The position numbers and the translations under genes are program-made. Below the pieces are notes generated by a model. That model was not told where the DNA came from. It made no database searches and saw nothing but the letters and a program-made list of their open reading frames with translations. 22,423 nt of DNA from CAYNGH01 sp964396845 (GTDB lineage Bacteria > Vulcanimicrobiota > JAJTBE01 > CAYNGH01), in NCBI GenBank assembly GCA_964396845.1, contig CAYNGH010000042.1:1-22423 (forward strand), in the 5' to 3' direction. Below, piece by piece: positions 7,657 to 16,063 of this stretch (within the stretch, counting starts at the first letter, position 1; every line of letters starts with the position of its first letter).

Positions 7657-9219
7657 TTGGACATCCGCAGAGTAGAACATCAATCCATCCCCCTGACAAG
7701 GACTCCCGCCCCCCGGGATGTCAAAAAAGATTCACCGGAGATAAAAGACCGGGTTGATTTACAGGAATCCTCCAAACCTCAGGGACAGTCCATCAGAATA
7801 GACATTCTCCACATGAACGATGTCCATGGCCAGGTAACTCCTCTGATTCAGGGCGCCGGTGATCAGCAGAAGGAAGTTGGAGGCCTGGCGGGAGCGAAAA
7901 CTGTCATAGAAGCCCAGCGTCAGGAAAACCCCGGAGGCACCCTCACCCTCAACGCCGGAGATATTGCCGAGGGGACCATGGAAGCCTACCTGACAAAGGG
8001 AAAGATAGTCACCTCTGCCATGGGCGAAATCGGCTTTGATGCAGTGACCCTGGGCAACCATGATTTTGCCTGGGGCCGGGACAACCTGGATGAAATGATC
8101 AAAGATGCAAGGGCTCCATTTATTGCGGCCAATGTTCGAAATGTTTCCGACGGCTCCCTGATGAAGGGCCTGAAGCCTTATATTATGAGGGATCTCAAGG
8201 GCGTAAAGGTTGCAGTGATTGGCCTTGAAACCCCGGAAACAGGTTTCCGGGTTGACAGAAAGCTGACCCGGGGGCTCCAGTTTGATGAAGGGGCCAGGAC
8301 GGTTTCAAGGTATCTCCCAGAAGTTCGGGAGAAGGGCGCAGACCTGGTGGTGGTGTTGTCCCATCTGGGTTTTGAACAGGACAGGGAGCTGGCCCGTCAG
8401 GTGGAGGGTATCGACATCATAGTTGGAGGGCACTCCCACACGGAGCTTGAGGAAGGCCACCGGGAAGGGGACACGGTCATCGTGCAGGCAGGTTCCCAGG
8501 GCCGTTTTGTGGGCAAGCTGTCTGTTGAGGTGAACCCGGAAAACAAAAAAATCATCTCTACTGTGGCATCCCTTCTGCCGGTGGAAAAAGGCATTGTAGA
8601 GCCGGATCCCGGGGTCATGAAAATCCTCCAGCCCTATATGGAAGAAGTGGAACGCATCGGTTCAAGACTGGTGGGTCATGCCCGGGAAGACCTGCCCCAT
8701 TCCCACAAGGAACCGGCCAAACTCAACCAGATTTATGCCGACGCAGTTAGAAATGCAGTCCCCGAGGCGGACTTTGCCCTGACTTCTTCTCGTAAACTCC
8801 GGGGAAATCTGAAAAAAGGCGATGTAACCTTCAAGGACATTTACTCCGTGGTGCCCTTTGCCGATGAAAAGGTAGTGGTAATAAAGGCCAGGGGAGAAAC
8901 CCTCAAAAATGAAATGGAACTCCGGGTAAAGGAAGGGGGAAGGGGTCTTCAGATAGGTTCAGGGCTGAGCTATGAATATGACACCACTCTGCCGGACATG
9001 AACCGCATCACAAAAATTCAGCTCCATGACGGATCCAGCCTGGATCCCCAGCGTGAATATGTGGTGGCCATAGACGAGAGCACCATCACCAAGCCTCACT
9101 TTGAAGGGGTTGAAGTCCTGAAGACCGTGGGAGGCTGTCAGGATATAATGGTTGATTATTTTCAGAATAACGGCCCCTGGCAAAATGATCCGGATCAGAG
9201 GGTCATAAAAAGACCCTGA
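7657..9219 (+). CDS. 5'-nucleotidase / 2',3'-cyclic phosphodiesterase (UshA family)
   Basis: The 520-residue protein has both domains of the UshA/YfkN-type family. The N-terminal metallophosphoesterase shows LHMNDVHG (Asp55, His57), the GD motif (Asp102), GNHDF (Asn134, His135) and GGHSH (His259, His261), so its dinuclear metal site looks complete. The C-terminal nucleotide-binding domain covers about residues 330-515. Family members hydrolyse nucleoside monophosphates or related phosphoesters, usually outside the cytoplasm. Here no signal peptide is visible: residues 1-45 are polar and proline-rich. The start is TTG, chosen because AGGAGG at 7644-7649 lies 7 nt upstream and no ATG fits the N-terminus. 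The stop is 2 nt from the stop of the converging gene, leaving no room for a terminator between them. Confidence 0.92.
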   Translation: MDIRRVEHQSIPLTRTPAPRDVKKDSPEIKDRVDLQESSKPQGQSIRIDILHMNDVHGQVTPLIQGAGDQQKEVGGLAGAKTVIEAQRQENPGGTLTLNAGDIAEGTMEAYLTKGKIVTSAMGEIGFDAVTLGNHDFAWGRDNLDEMIKDARAPFIAANVRNVSDGSLMKGLKPYIMRDLKGVKVAVIGLETPETGFRVDRKLTRGLQFDEGARTVSRYLPEVREKGADLVVVLSHLGFEQDRELARQVEGIDIIVGGHSHTELEEGHREGDTVIVQAGSQGRFVGKLSVEVNPENKKIISTVASLLPVEKGIVEPDPGVMKILQPYMEEVERIGSRLVGHAREDLPHSHKEPAKLNQIYADAVRNAVPEADFALTSSRKLRGNLKKGDVTFKDIYSVVPFADEKVVVIKARGETLKNEMELRVKEGGRGLQIGSGLSYEYDTTLPDMNRITKIQLHDGSSLDPQREYVVAIDESTITKPHFEGVEVLKTVGGCQDIMVDYFQNNGPWQNDPDQRVIKRP

Positions 9220-9221
9220 CA

Positions 9222-9992
9222 TCAGCTCTCCTGTTGTGTGTCATCCGAGGCCCCGGTATCTGTGGTTTTATTTTTTATTTCTTCATCTGCCGGCCCTTCA
9301 TCAACCAAGTCACCTTCCGCCGGGGGGGCATCCCTGGGCAGGGAGATTTCCACAGCATCCCGGCATATGAGATCCCTGGGATTATAACGGCTCTGGTGAC
9401 AGGCAATCTGAAAATCATAAAGGCTTTCGAAGGGATCCAGCCGACTCCGGGGATTCTTCAGAAACTCCCTGAGCTGATGATTAAGATGAGCCTGCCGGGA
9501 GTAATATGAAACCTGGGCCACCAGCTGGCGGAAATTGTCAATGCTGACATATCCCGGACGCATCAGAAACCCCCGGTAGTTGATACTGCCCTGATCAATC
9601 CTGAAGGGCGCTTCTCTGTCCTTTAAATATATGTCCAGGATATGTAATTCCGATTGATATTTTACCTTGAACTTCTTTTCTGGATCCCCCAGAAGCAGTT
9701 CCCGGATTTTCATGCGCATCCCGGATTTTGGTGATTTCCCATGATTCAGCTGGTTCACAATCAGGCCCAGGGCCAGAAATTCCACCTGATCCCACTGGAA
9801 CTTGTAAACATCATCATATGTTTCCAGAATCAGCCCCCGGCTCCCGGCAGATCCTGACTGGACTCGAAAGGGTATGGGCACAGCGATACGGCCTTCATCA
9901 AGGCTCGAAAACATGTTCATGTCCCGACGATGCCCCTGGCCGGGTACTTCCTCGGGGATCTGGGACAAGTCTATGCCTGACTTGAAATCCAT
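9222..9992 (-). CDS. Uncharacterised protein downstream of pilus ATPase gene
   Basis: I do not recognise this 256-residue protein. It has no signal peptide or transmembrane segment. Residues 1-200 look like a folded mixed alpha/beta domain (for example YDDVYKFQWDQVEFLALGL, and DNFRQLVAQVSYYSRQAHL). The last 50 or so residues are acidic and disordered-looking (EGDLVDEGPADEEIKN). It lies 12 nt after the PilT/PilU gene on the same strand, preceded by a G-rich SD (GGGGGG), so the two are very probably co-transcribed. A role beside the ATPase (regulation, or a chaperone-like partner) is inference from position only. It is the last gene of the long minus-strand cluster. Confidence 0.6.
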   Translation of the reverse strand: MDFKSGIDLSQIPEEVPGQGHRRDMNMFSSLDEGRIAVPIPFRVQSGSAGSRGLILETYDDVYKFQWDQVEFLALGLIVNQLNHGKSPKSGMRMKIRELLLGDPEKKFKVKYQSELHILDIYLKDREAPFRIDQGSINYRGFLMRPGYVSIDNFRQLVAQVSYYSRQAHLNHQLREFLKNPRSRLDPFESLYDFQIACHQSRYNPRDLICRDAVEISLPRDAPPAEGDLVDEGPADEEIKNKTTDTGASDDTQQES

Positions 9993-10004
9993 AATCCCCC
10001 CGTC

Positions 10005-11147
10005 TTATGCATAACGATCATCCTCTGCCCCTGAGGATCGGATGTATGTGGGCATGGTTTTAATCTTCAGCTTCATGTCGTGGGGGTTGTCGGAATTGCG
10101 GATGCATTCCTTCACATCGATGGTTCCTGCCTTGTAAAGCTCCAGCAGGGAATGATCAAAACTCTGCATCCCTTCGGGGTGGAACAGGTCCAGCTCTTTC
10201 TTGAGCTGTTTAAGTTCTCCCTTTTGAATCAGGTCTGATATACGGGCATTGTTGATGAGAATTTCCAGAACCGCAGAACGGGTATTGCTCAGGTTGGGGA
10301 TAAGACGCTGGGAAACGATTCCCCGCATGTTCAACGCAAGTTGTTTTAAAATCTGTTCATGGATCTCTGACGGGAAGAACTGCAGGACCCTCTCCACAGT
10401 CTGAGAAGCGTTGTTGGAGTGAAGGGTGGAAAGCACCAGGTGGCCGGTTTCGGAAAAATAAATGGCAGTGGTCACCGACTGGGCATCCCTCATCTCACCT
10501 ACCAGCATCACATCGGGAGCCTGTCGGAGAGCGTTTTCCATGGAATCCTTGAAGGAAAAAGTATCGTTGCCAACTTCCCTCTGACTGATGATGCACTTGA
10601 TATCCGAATGGATGAACTCGATGGGATCCTCTACGGTGAGGATATGTCCGGAGCTGTTTTCATTGCGGTGGCGAAGCATGGCTGCCAAGGTGGTGGACTT
10701 TCCGGAGCCTGTAGGGCCGGTGACCAGAATCAGTCCTCTTTTCTCCATAACCAGCCTTTTCAATACATCGGGAAGCCCAAGACTGTCAACCGTGGGCACC
10801 TCGGTGACGACCCGGCGCATGACAACGCCCACATTTCCCCGTTCCCGGTATATGTTGACCCGGAAACGGCCAATCTCCTTCTTGGCATAGACCAGGTTGG
10901 CTTCCGGCTTCTCTTCGAAGAATTCGTTGGAAATACGGGCCGGCATCATCTGCCGGGCCAGCTCCTCCAACTGAAGGGGGCCAAGGGGATCAATATCCAC
11001 AGGCACTAACTGACCTTCAATCTTGATGTGAGGGACAGTGTTGGCCTTCAGGAACACGTCGGAGGCTTCATTGTCCACTGCCAGCTTCAGGATCTGGTCC
11101 AGCAGGTAAATCAGGTCATCATGGGAATCAATATGCATGTTTTCCAT
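10005..11147 (-). CDS. Type IV pilus retraction ATPase, PilT/PilU family
   Basis: This 380-residue hexameric secretion ATPase has Walker A GPTGSGKST at 144-152, a Walker B/Glu region PDVMLVGEMRD at 211-221, and the His box TGHLVLSTLHSNN (about 235-246). The N-terminal PAS-like domain (ASDVFLKA...) is also present. The C-terminal GMQSFDHSLLELYKAG is closer to PilU, the accessory retraction ATPase, than to PilT. PilT/PilU proteins pull back type IV pili for twitching, DNA uptake or surface sensing. No pilin, PilB, PilC or PilQ gene is in the window, so the rest of the machine must be elsewhere. The SD is AAGGTGGA. The gene follows plsY by 12 nt and is followed by the unknown gene after 12 nt. 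Confidence 0.9.
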   Translation of the reverse strand: MENMHIDSHDDLIYLLDQILKLAVDNEASDVFLKANTVPHIKIEGQLVPVDIDPLGPLQLEELARQMMPARISNEFFEEKPEANLVYAKKEIGRFRVNIYRERGNVGVVMRRVVTEVPTVDSLGLPDVLKRLVMEKRGLILVTGPTGSGKSTTLAAMLRHRNENSSGHILTVEDPIEFIHSDIKCIISQREVGNDTFSFKDSMENALRQAPDVMLVGEMRDAQSVTTAIYFSETGHLVLSTLHSNNASQTVERVLQFFPSEIHEQILKQLALNMRGIVSQRLIPNLSNTRSAVLEILINNARISDLIQKGELKQLKKELDLFHPEGMQSFDHSLLELYKAGTIDVKECIRNSDNPHDMKLKIKTMPTYIRSSGAEDDRYA

Positions 11148-11159
11148 AACAGTCCACCT

Positions 11160-11846
11160 TCAATCAGAATTTTTATTATCAGGTTCTTGTTTTTCCCCTC
11201 CAGATACAGGGGTTTCCAATGACTTCGCCTTGTCAGTTATTTTTCTCTCCTCACCCCGGATAAGCCTTCCGATATTTGCCCTGTGAGTGTAAAAAGCCAT
11301 GGCCACTGCCAGAAAGGCAAAAACAGTGTAAGGGAGCGGTGTCCTGAAAAGCACCATCAACACTGGAATCGACAGGGACCCCGTCAGAGAGCCAAGGGAT
11401 GAGATTTTTGTCAGTGAAATGATTGCCAGGTAAAGGATGAACCCGATGAGGGCCGCCCGCCATTCCATGGCCGCAAAAACACCAAAGCTGGTGGCTATCC
11501 CCTTGCCACCGGTAAATCCCAGAAATAGAGAATAATTATGGCCCAGCACCGCCATCAGCCCCACCAGGGGAGGAAGCCACATATCAAGTCCCTGGGGCAC
11601 GGTGCCCGGGGCCCAATGGTTGAGGTTCATTGCCGCCAGAACTGGAATGGTAGCCTTGAGGGCATCTCCCAGGAGAGTCATCCCCCCCCAGAAAGGCCCC
11701 AGTGCTCTCACCGCGTTGGCAGTGCCGATATTCCCGCTTCCTGTCTTCCTGATGTCAACTCCCCTGGCGATCTTTCCCAGCACCAGCCCAAAGGGAATAG
11801 AGCCTGCCAGATAAGCTGTTATTAGCAATGATATTGTCCAGAACAT
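11160..11846 (-). CDS. plsY: Acyl-phosphate:glycerol-3-phosphate acyltransferase PlsY
   Basis: PlsY is the membrane enzyme that transfers an acyl group from acyl-phosphate to glycerol-3-phosphate, the first step of phospholipid synthesis; PlsC, encoded nearby, does the second. The 228-residue protein has the family motifs GSIPFG (residues 15-20), SGNIGTANA in the glycerol-phosphate loop, and GHNYSLFLGFTGGKGIATSFG. There are five or so membrane spans. The C-terminus carries a hydrophilic extension of about 35 residues ending in KQEPDNKNSD, longer than usual. AGGTGG overlaps the der stop codon and sits 5 nt before the ATG, so expression should follow der. In many clostridia gpsA comes next; here pilT/pilU takes its place. 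Confidence 0.95.
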   Translation of the reverse strand: MFWTISLLITAYLAGSIPFGLVLGKIARGVDIRKTGSGNIGTANAVRALGPFWGGMTLLGDALKATIPVLAAMNLNHWAPGTVPQGLDMWLPPLVGLMAVLGHNYSLFLGFTGGKGIATSFGVFAAMEWRAALIGFILYLAIISLTKISSLGSLTGSLSIPVLMVLFRTPLPYTVFAFLAVAMAFYTHRANIGRLIRGEERKITDKAKSLETPVSGGEKQEPDNKNSD

Positions 11847-11855
11847 TCAAACCAC

Positions 11856-13181
11856 CTATTTTTTAAATATGAGCCTTATAGGAGTCCCGTCATACTTGAG
11901 GGCCCGCCGGATCTGGTTTTCCAGGTAACGCCGGTAGGAAAAATGCACCAGTTTGGGGTTGTTCACTTTTAAGATAAAGCTGGGAGGCAATACCCCCGCC
12001 TGATGAACATAATAAAGTTTCAGAGAATCTCCCTTGAATGAAGGCGGAGGCCTGAAATAAAAAGCATCCTGAAAGATTCTGGTGAGAACCGGGGTCTGGA
12101 CTCTTTTTGTGGCCTCGCTGTAACAGGCATCCACCGCGGGCATTATCCGGCGGATTCCCTTGTTGTGGATGGCGCTGGTAAAAAGAATCGGCGCATAGGA
12201 TATGAAATCCAGGCCGTCCCGAATTTTTGCGGAAAGCTCCTGGCGGACGCTCTCGGTGAGGGAGGGATATTTTTCCCGCACCAGATCCCACTTGTTCACC
12301 ACAATCACCACAGCCTTGCCTTTTTCCTCCAGAAACCCGGCAATTTTCTTATCCTGCATGACCGCCGGGTCTGTGGCATCAAGCACCAGAAGGCATACAT
12401 GGCTTGTATCCACAGCCTTGCGTGCCCGGTGAGTGCTGTAATACTCGATCCCCTCGCTGACCTTGCCCTTTCGACGCATTCCCGCAGTATCCACCAGCAC
12501 AAAATCACCATCTCCCCATCGGAAATGGGAATCGATGGCATCCCGGGTTGTCCCCGGCTCGTCGGTGACAATCACCCGATCATGCCCCAGCAGAGAGTTC
12601 ATCAGGGAGGATTTGCCCACGTTGGGCCTGCCCACGATGGAAATCCGAACTGCTCCCGAATCTTTCTCCTCTTCATCTTCAGGATCCGGAAGCTCCCGAA
12701 CCACCTGATCCAGCAGGTCCCCGGTCCCGATACCGTGGAGGGCCGACACGGGATATGGATTCCCCATGCCCAGCTTGAAAAAATCCCCGGTATCATAATA
12801 ACGTTCCTGGTTGTCGGCCTTATTGACAGTCAGGATTATTTTCTTCCCGGTGGGACGCAGTATCTGGGCCACATCTTTATCCAGGGGATGAAGCCCTTCA
12901 TTGACATCGGTGACAAAGAGAACCAAATCCGCTTCATCAATGGCCGCCATCACCTGCATCCGGATTGATTCCCGCAGTTGATCCGGATCATCAATGAGAA
13001 TACCGCCGGTGTCAATCAGGGTAAACTCCCGGCCATTCCAGACAGTTTCCCGGTAAAGACGATCCCGGGTGACCCCGGGAGTCCCCTCCACGATAGCTTC
13101 ACGGCTCTGGACCAGCCGGTTCAACAGGGCTGATTTGCCCACATTGGGCCGGCCCACTATGGCAACCAGGGGTCTGGCCAA
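11856..13181 (-). CDS. der: Ribosome-associated GTPase Der
   Basis: Der (EngA) is an essential double-GTPase that assists 50S subunit assembly. The 441-residue product has two G domains, each with a GRPNVGKS P-loop (about residues 10-17 and 184-191). DTAG/DTGG and NKAD/NKWD motifs are present, followed by the C-terminal KH-like domain ending in GTPIRLIFKK. Its length is typical. The start is TTG at 13181: it gives the family-standard N-terminus MARPLVAIVGRPNVGKS, and AGGAGG (13194-13189) lies 7 nt upstream inside the last codons of the DUF512 gene. The two genes abut with no gap, so translation is likely coupled. Confidence 0.96.
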   Translation of the reverse strand: MARPLVAIVGRPNVGKSALLNRLVQSREAIVEGTPGVTRDRLYRETVWNGREFTLIDTGGILIDDPDQLRESIRMQVMAAIDEADLVLFVTDVNEGLHPLDKDVAQILRPTGKKIILTVNKADNQERYYDTGDFFKLGMGNPYPVSALHGIGTGDLLDQVVRELPDPEDEEEKDSGAVRISIVGRPNVGKSSLMNSLLGHDRVIVTDEPGTTRDAIDSHFRWGDGDFVLVDTAGMRRKGKVSEGIEYYSTHRARKAVDTSHVCLLVLDATDPAVMQDKKIAGFLEEKGKAVVIVVNKWDLVREKYPSLTESVRQELSAKIRDGLDFISYAPILFTSAIHNKGIRRIMPAVDACYSEATKRVQTPVLTRIFQDAFYFRPPPSFKGDSLKLYYVHQAGVLPPSFILKVNNPKLVHFSYRRYLENQIRRALKYDGTPIRLIFKK

Positions 13182-15317
13182 TTAATTGCCTCCTGTCTTC
13201 CCGGCGGGGTTTTCAACTGCCGGGGATTGTTGATGGTCACTGCCGTCTTTGGAAGTATTTTCATTATTATTCCTGTTTGAACTATTCCTGCCTCTGAATC
13301 CCCGGCTCCGGCGGGGACGGGAGGGACGGGACTGTCCCTGTGGTTTCTGCTGGTTCTCTCCTCCTTGAGGATCCTTTGTCACGAGATGGCTTTCCTGGGG
13401 TTGTGACGAGGCCACAACTCCGGGGGTATCCCCCTGGGAAGAGGTAGCCTGAGTTTTCGAACTGCTCCCCCGGCTCCGGCTCCCCCGGCTCCGGCGGGAT
13501 CGGGAGGAACGGGACTGTCCCTGTGGTTTCTGCTGGTTCTCTCCCTGCTGATCCTTTGTCACGGGAGGGCTTTCCTGGGGTTGTGACGAGGCCACAACTC
13601 CGGGGGTATCTCTCTGGGAAGAGGCGACCAGAGTTTTCGAACTGCTCCCCCGGCTCCGGCGGGATCGGGAAGAACGGGGCTTGTTATCCTGTGGCTCTTT
13701 CTTTGTTTCATTCTTCTGGGATGAAGCTTTATCCGCCTGATCTTCTTTTTTCCTGCGGGGAGGAGCATTGCGCTGACGGGTTGGCTTGCTGGAAACTCTT
13801 CGTGACCGGCGGGAATTCATCCCCGGCCTGTAATCCTTGCTCCAGTCGGCCTTTGGCTCCCGATCCGCTCCAGTGGGACGAAGAGGTTTCGCCTTTGTAG
13901 CTTCGGGGGCGTTTTCCACATCCTGCAAGGGAATCTCCTGGCTTTCCAGATGATTCTTTGCCTCCTCTTCGATTCTGGTTTTCTTCCGGGAAACCGGCTT
14001 TTTCCATTCTCCCAGTATTCCCTCAATAAGACCCTGAGCATCGGCAGGGACATCCTTCACCGGCAGTTCCAGCTCATCTTCAATCTGGCCGATGGAAATA
14101 TCGTCGATGAACTGCCCCTCCCGCAGGACCACATCGGGCAACAGAACCAGGTCCGGCTTGCTGGAACGCTTCAGCCGGGAATTGAGCTGTTCGATGATAT
14201 CTCTGCCGGCGATAAGGCCGGTAACTGTGGTGGGGGATCCCAGGAACTTGTTTTTAATAGGGATCAGGCGAACCTTGAGGCGCTTGATATTCTTGAAGTG
14301 CTCCATCAGGGGTTTCAGCACTAACTCTCCCAGAACTCCCGTCACCACCCATACATTCCGGGACTGATTTATTTCCGGGGGCAGATATCGCTTCCTCCGG
14401 TTAAAATCAGTGTAGAGTTTCCGGGACAGGCCCACCCCGTTACCTAACTGATCAAAGTAGCCATATTCCTTGTGGGGAGGAAAATCCTTGCCCATGAGAA
14501 GATAAATCTCGTCAGCCATATAAAAGAAAGGAAATCGTATCCGCTTCTTTGCCTTTTCCTGAAAGGAAGTCACGATATCATGAACCTGATGGGCATCCTT
14601 CCGGCTGAAGGGACGAATCTTTTCAGCACCCCTGTCCTGCCGGTGTCCAGTCAGGCCCACCGGCACTATGGCAACGGTCTTCACCGTAGGATAAAGATTG
14701 AGGAGATCCCCCAGAGTCTTTTTCAAGGTATTTCCGTCGTTTATTCCCGGCACCACAACAACCTGGGTATGACACTGGATATTGTGAAGTTTCAGCTTGT
14801 TGAGCATCTTGAGAATATTTGCCGCCTGGGGATTGCCCATCATATTTGCCCGCACATCGGGATCCGTGGTATGAACACTGACATACAGGGGAGAAAGACG
14901 CAACGCGGTGATACGGCGAAGATCCGTTTCCGCCAGGTTTGTGAGGGTAATATAGTTGCCATGCAGAAAAGACAGACGGTAATCGTCATCCTTCACACAC
15001 AGGCTTTTTCTCACATCCCTGGGGAGCTGATCTACAAAACAGAACACGCAATGGTTCCTGCAGGGGATAATCCCGTCAAAAACCTCTTCATTGAAATCCA
15101 GCCCCAAAGGCTCCTCGGCCCTCTTGTGGATTACTGTGGTCCGGGGAAAGCCATTTCGCAGGTAGTTTATCTCAAGCTTGTGTTCCGATGTCACAAAATA
15201 ATAATCCAGAATATCTCGCAATAACTGTCCATTTATGGTGATTATATCGTCACCCCTGATTATTCCGTAACGGGCCGCCACACTGCCGGGATCAACCCGG
15301 GATACTAAGGCACCCAT
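13182..15317 (-). CDS. DUF512 radical-SAM-like protein with long SR-rich repeat tail
   Basis: The product has 711 residues, against about 430-460 for typical DUF512 proteins. Residues 1-65 form a PDZ-like domain. CRNHCVFC supplies a CX3CX2C cluster (Cys86, Cys90, Cys93), then the DUF512 core runs to about residue 438 (for example VVVPGINDG, MADEIYLLMGKDFPPH). The rest, about 270 residues, is a basic, low-complexity tail rich in Arg, Ser, Pro, Gln and Lys. It contains two near-identical copies of a block with RSRRSRGSSSK and DTPGVVASSQPQES. The enzyme activity of the family is unknown; its steady link with der suggests a role near translation. It overlaps plsC by 13 nt and touches der directly. 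Confidence 0.9.
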   Translation of the reverse strand: MGALVSRVDPGSVAARYGIIRGDDIITINGQLLRDILDYYFVTSEHKLEINYLRNGFPRTTVIHKRAEEPLGLDFNEEVFDGIIPCRNHCVFCFVDQLPRDVRKSLCVKDDDYRLSFLHGNYITLTNLAETDLRRITALRLSPLYVSVHTTDPDVRANMMGNPQAANILKMLNKLKLHNIQCHTQVVVVPGINDGNTLKKTLGDLLNLYPTVKTVAIVPVGLTGHRQDRGAEKIRPFSRKDAHQVHDIVTSFQEKAKKRIRFPFFYMADEIYLLMGKDFPPHKEYGYFDQLGNGVGLSRKLYTDFNRRKRYLPPEINQSRNVWVVTGVLGELVLKPLMEHFKNIKRLKVRLIPIKNKFLGSPTTVTGLIAGRDIIEQLNSRLKRSSKPDLVLLPDVVLREGQFIDDISIGQIEDELELPVKDVPADAQGLIEGILGEWKKPVSRKKTRIEEEAKNHLESQEIPLQDVENAPEATKAKPLRPTGADREPKADWSKDYRPGMNSRRSRRVSSKPTRQRNAPPRRKKEDQADKASSQKNETKKEPQDNKPRSSRSRRSRGSSSKTLVASSQRDTPGVVASSQPQESPPVTKDQQGENQQKPQGQSRSSRSRRSRGSRSRGSSSKTQATSSQGDTPGVVASSQPQESHLVTKDPQGGENQQKPQGQSRPSRPRRSRGFRGRNSSNRNNNENTSKDGSDHQQSPAVENPAGKTGGN
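13327..13667 (-). repeat. Two-copy tandem repeat (about 160-180 bp) in DUF512 tail
   Basis: The block starting CGGGACTGTCCCTG at 13327 recurs at 13510. The copies share long identical stretches, including GGGGTTGTGACGAGGCCACA and GTTTTCGAACTGCTCCCCCG. Copy 1 carries an extra 15-bp CTCCCCCGGCTCCGG unit (one more RGSRS), and a 3-bp difference shifts the offset from 183 to 180. All length changes are multiples of three, so the frame is kept. A third, more diverged RSRRSRG block follows near 13290-13320. Confidence 0.85.
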
Positions 15318-15922
15318 ACTTCTTCCAACTCCTTCTTTAGCTGTTGAATCGATTCCATTATCGAACGGGTCATCTGTCGCATCTTTTCCTTTCTGTTACC
15401 GTCAAAATCATCGGGATGAAGGGGTTTGCCATATTTAATCATGATTCGCTTCCACCGGGGAGGAAACTTCCGCACAAGGCATCCCTGGGTGCCAATATGA
15501 GCTGCCGGGACAACAGGGGCCCCGGTCTGGAGAGAAAGCATCGCCGCACCCATCTGGCCTTCTCCCACACTGCCGTCATCAGAACGGGTTCCCTCAGGGA
15601 ATATGCCCACAGCTTCACCCCTCTTGATTATTTCGATGGCGGTCTTCAAGGCTCCCCGGTCAATCCGATCCCTGTTCACGGGGAATGCTCCCATTCGGGT
15701 TATGAACCAACCCTGCAGTCCCTGGAACAGCTCCTGTTTGGACATGTAATTAATCTTCTGTCGAATACCTGCGCCCACCGCAAAGGGATCATAATAAGAG
15801 GTATGATTGGAGGCGACGATTATGCCACCCGTGGGAGGTACGTTATTCTGGTCAATATATTTTATCCTGCAACAGAGGGTAAAAAAACACTGCAAGCCGA
15901 ACTTGCCGATGGGGTAGAACAT
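15305..15922 (-). CDS. plsC: 1-acyl-glycerol-3-phosphate acyltransferase PlsC
   Basis: The 205-residue membrane-associated acyltransferase makes phosphatidic acid from lysophosphatidic acid. Block I, NHTSYYDP, supplies the catalytic His and Asp (HX4D, residues 39-44 or so). Block III, FPEGTRS, and a VPAAHIGT region follow in the usual order. The length matches short Gram-positive PlsC. The ATG at 15922 has GGAGAAAG about 9-10 nt upstream. The gene lies between cmk (about 140 nt upstream, nothing recognisable in that gap) and the DUF512 gene (13-nt overlap). Together with plsY lower in the cluster it covers both acylation steps. Confidence 0.93.
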   Translation of the reverse strand: MFYPIGKFGLQCFFTLCCRIKYIDQNNVPPTGGIIVASNHTSYYDPFAVGAGIRQKINYMSKQELFQGLQGWFITRMGAFPVNRDRIDRGALKTAIEIIKRGEAVGIFPEGTRSDDGSVGEGQMGAAMLSLQTGAPVVPAAHIGTQGCLVRKFPPRWKRIMIKYGKPLHPDDFDGNRKEKMRQMTRSIMESIQQLKKELEEVWVP

Positions 15923-16063
15923 GTATCTGTCTTTCTCCGGTTTATCTGTTTGTCATGGGGGCTCCCGGACTCCTGTGGGTAATATGATAAATCTGCAATA
16001 ATTTTCCTGCTGTGATGATAGTTTCTTCCCTGCCCGCCATACATCCTGCCGGGGAAATAATTG

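Noticed and set aside
7557..7757. Small open frame (66 codons) on the plus strand
   Set aside because: It overlaps the start of the 5'-nucleotidase gene in another frame and lacks an SD.
12165..12968. Open frame of 267 codons on the plus strand
   Set aside because: It is antisense to der, whose motifs are unambiguous; its translation matches no family.
13327..13667. CRISPR-like or mobile repeat
   Set aside because: The two long copies are in frame inside a coding sequence, with no spacers or cas genes.
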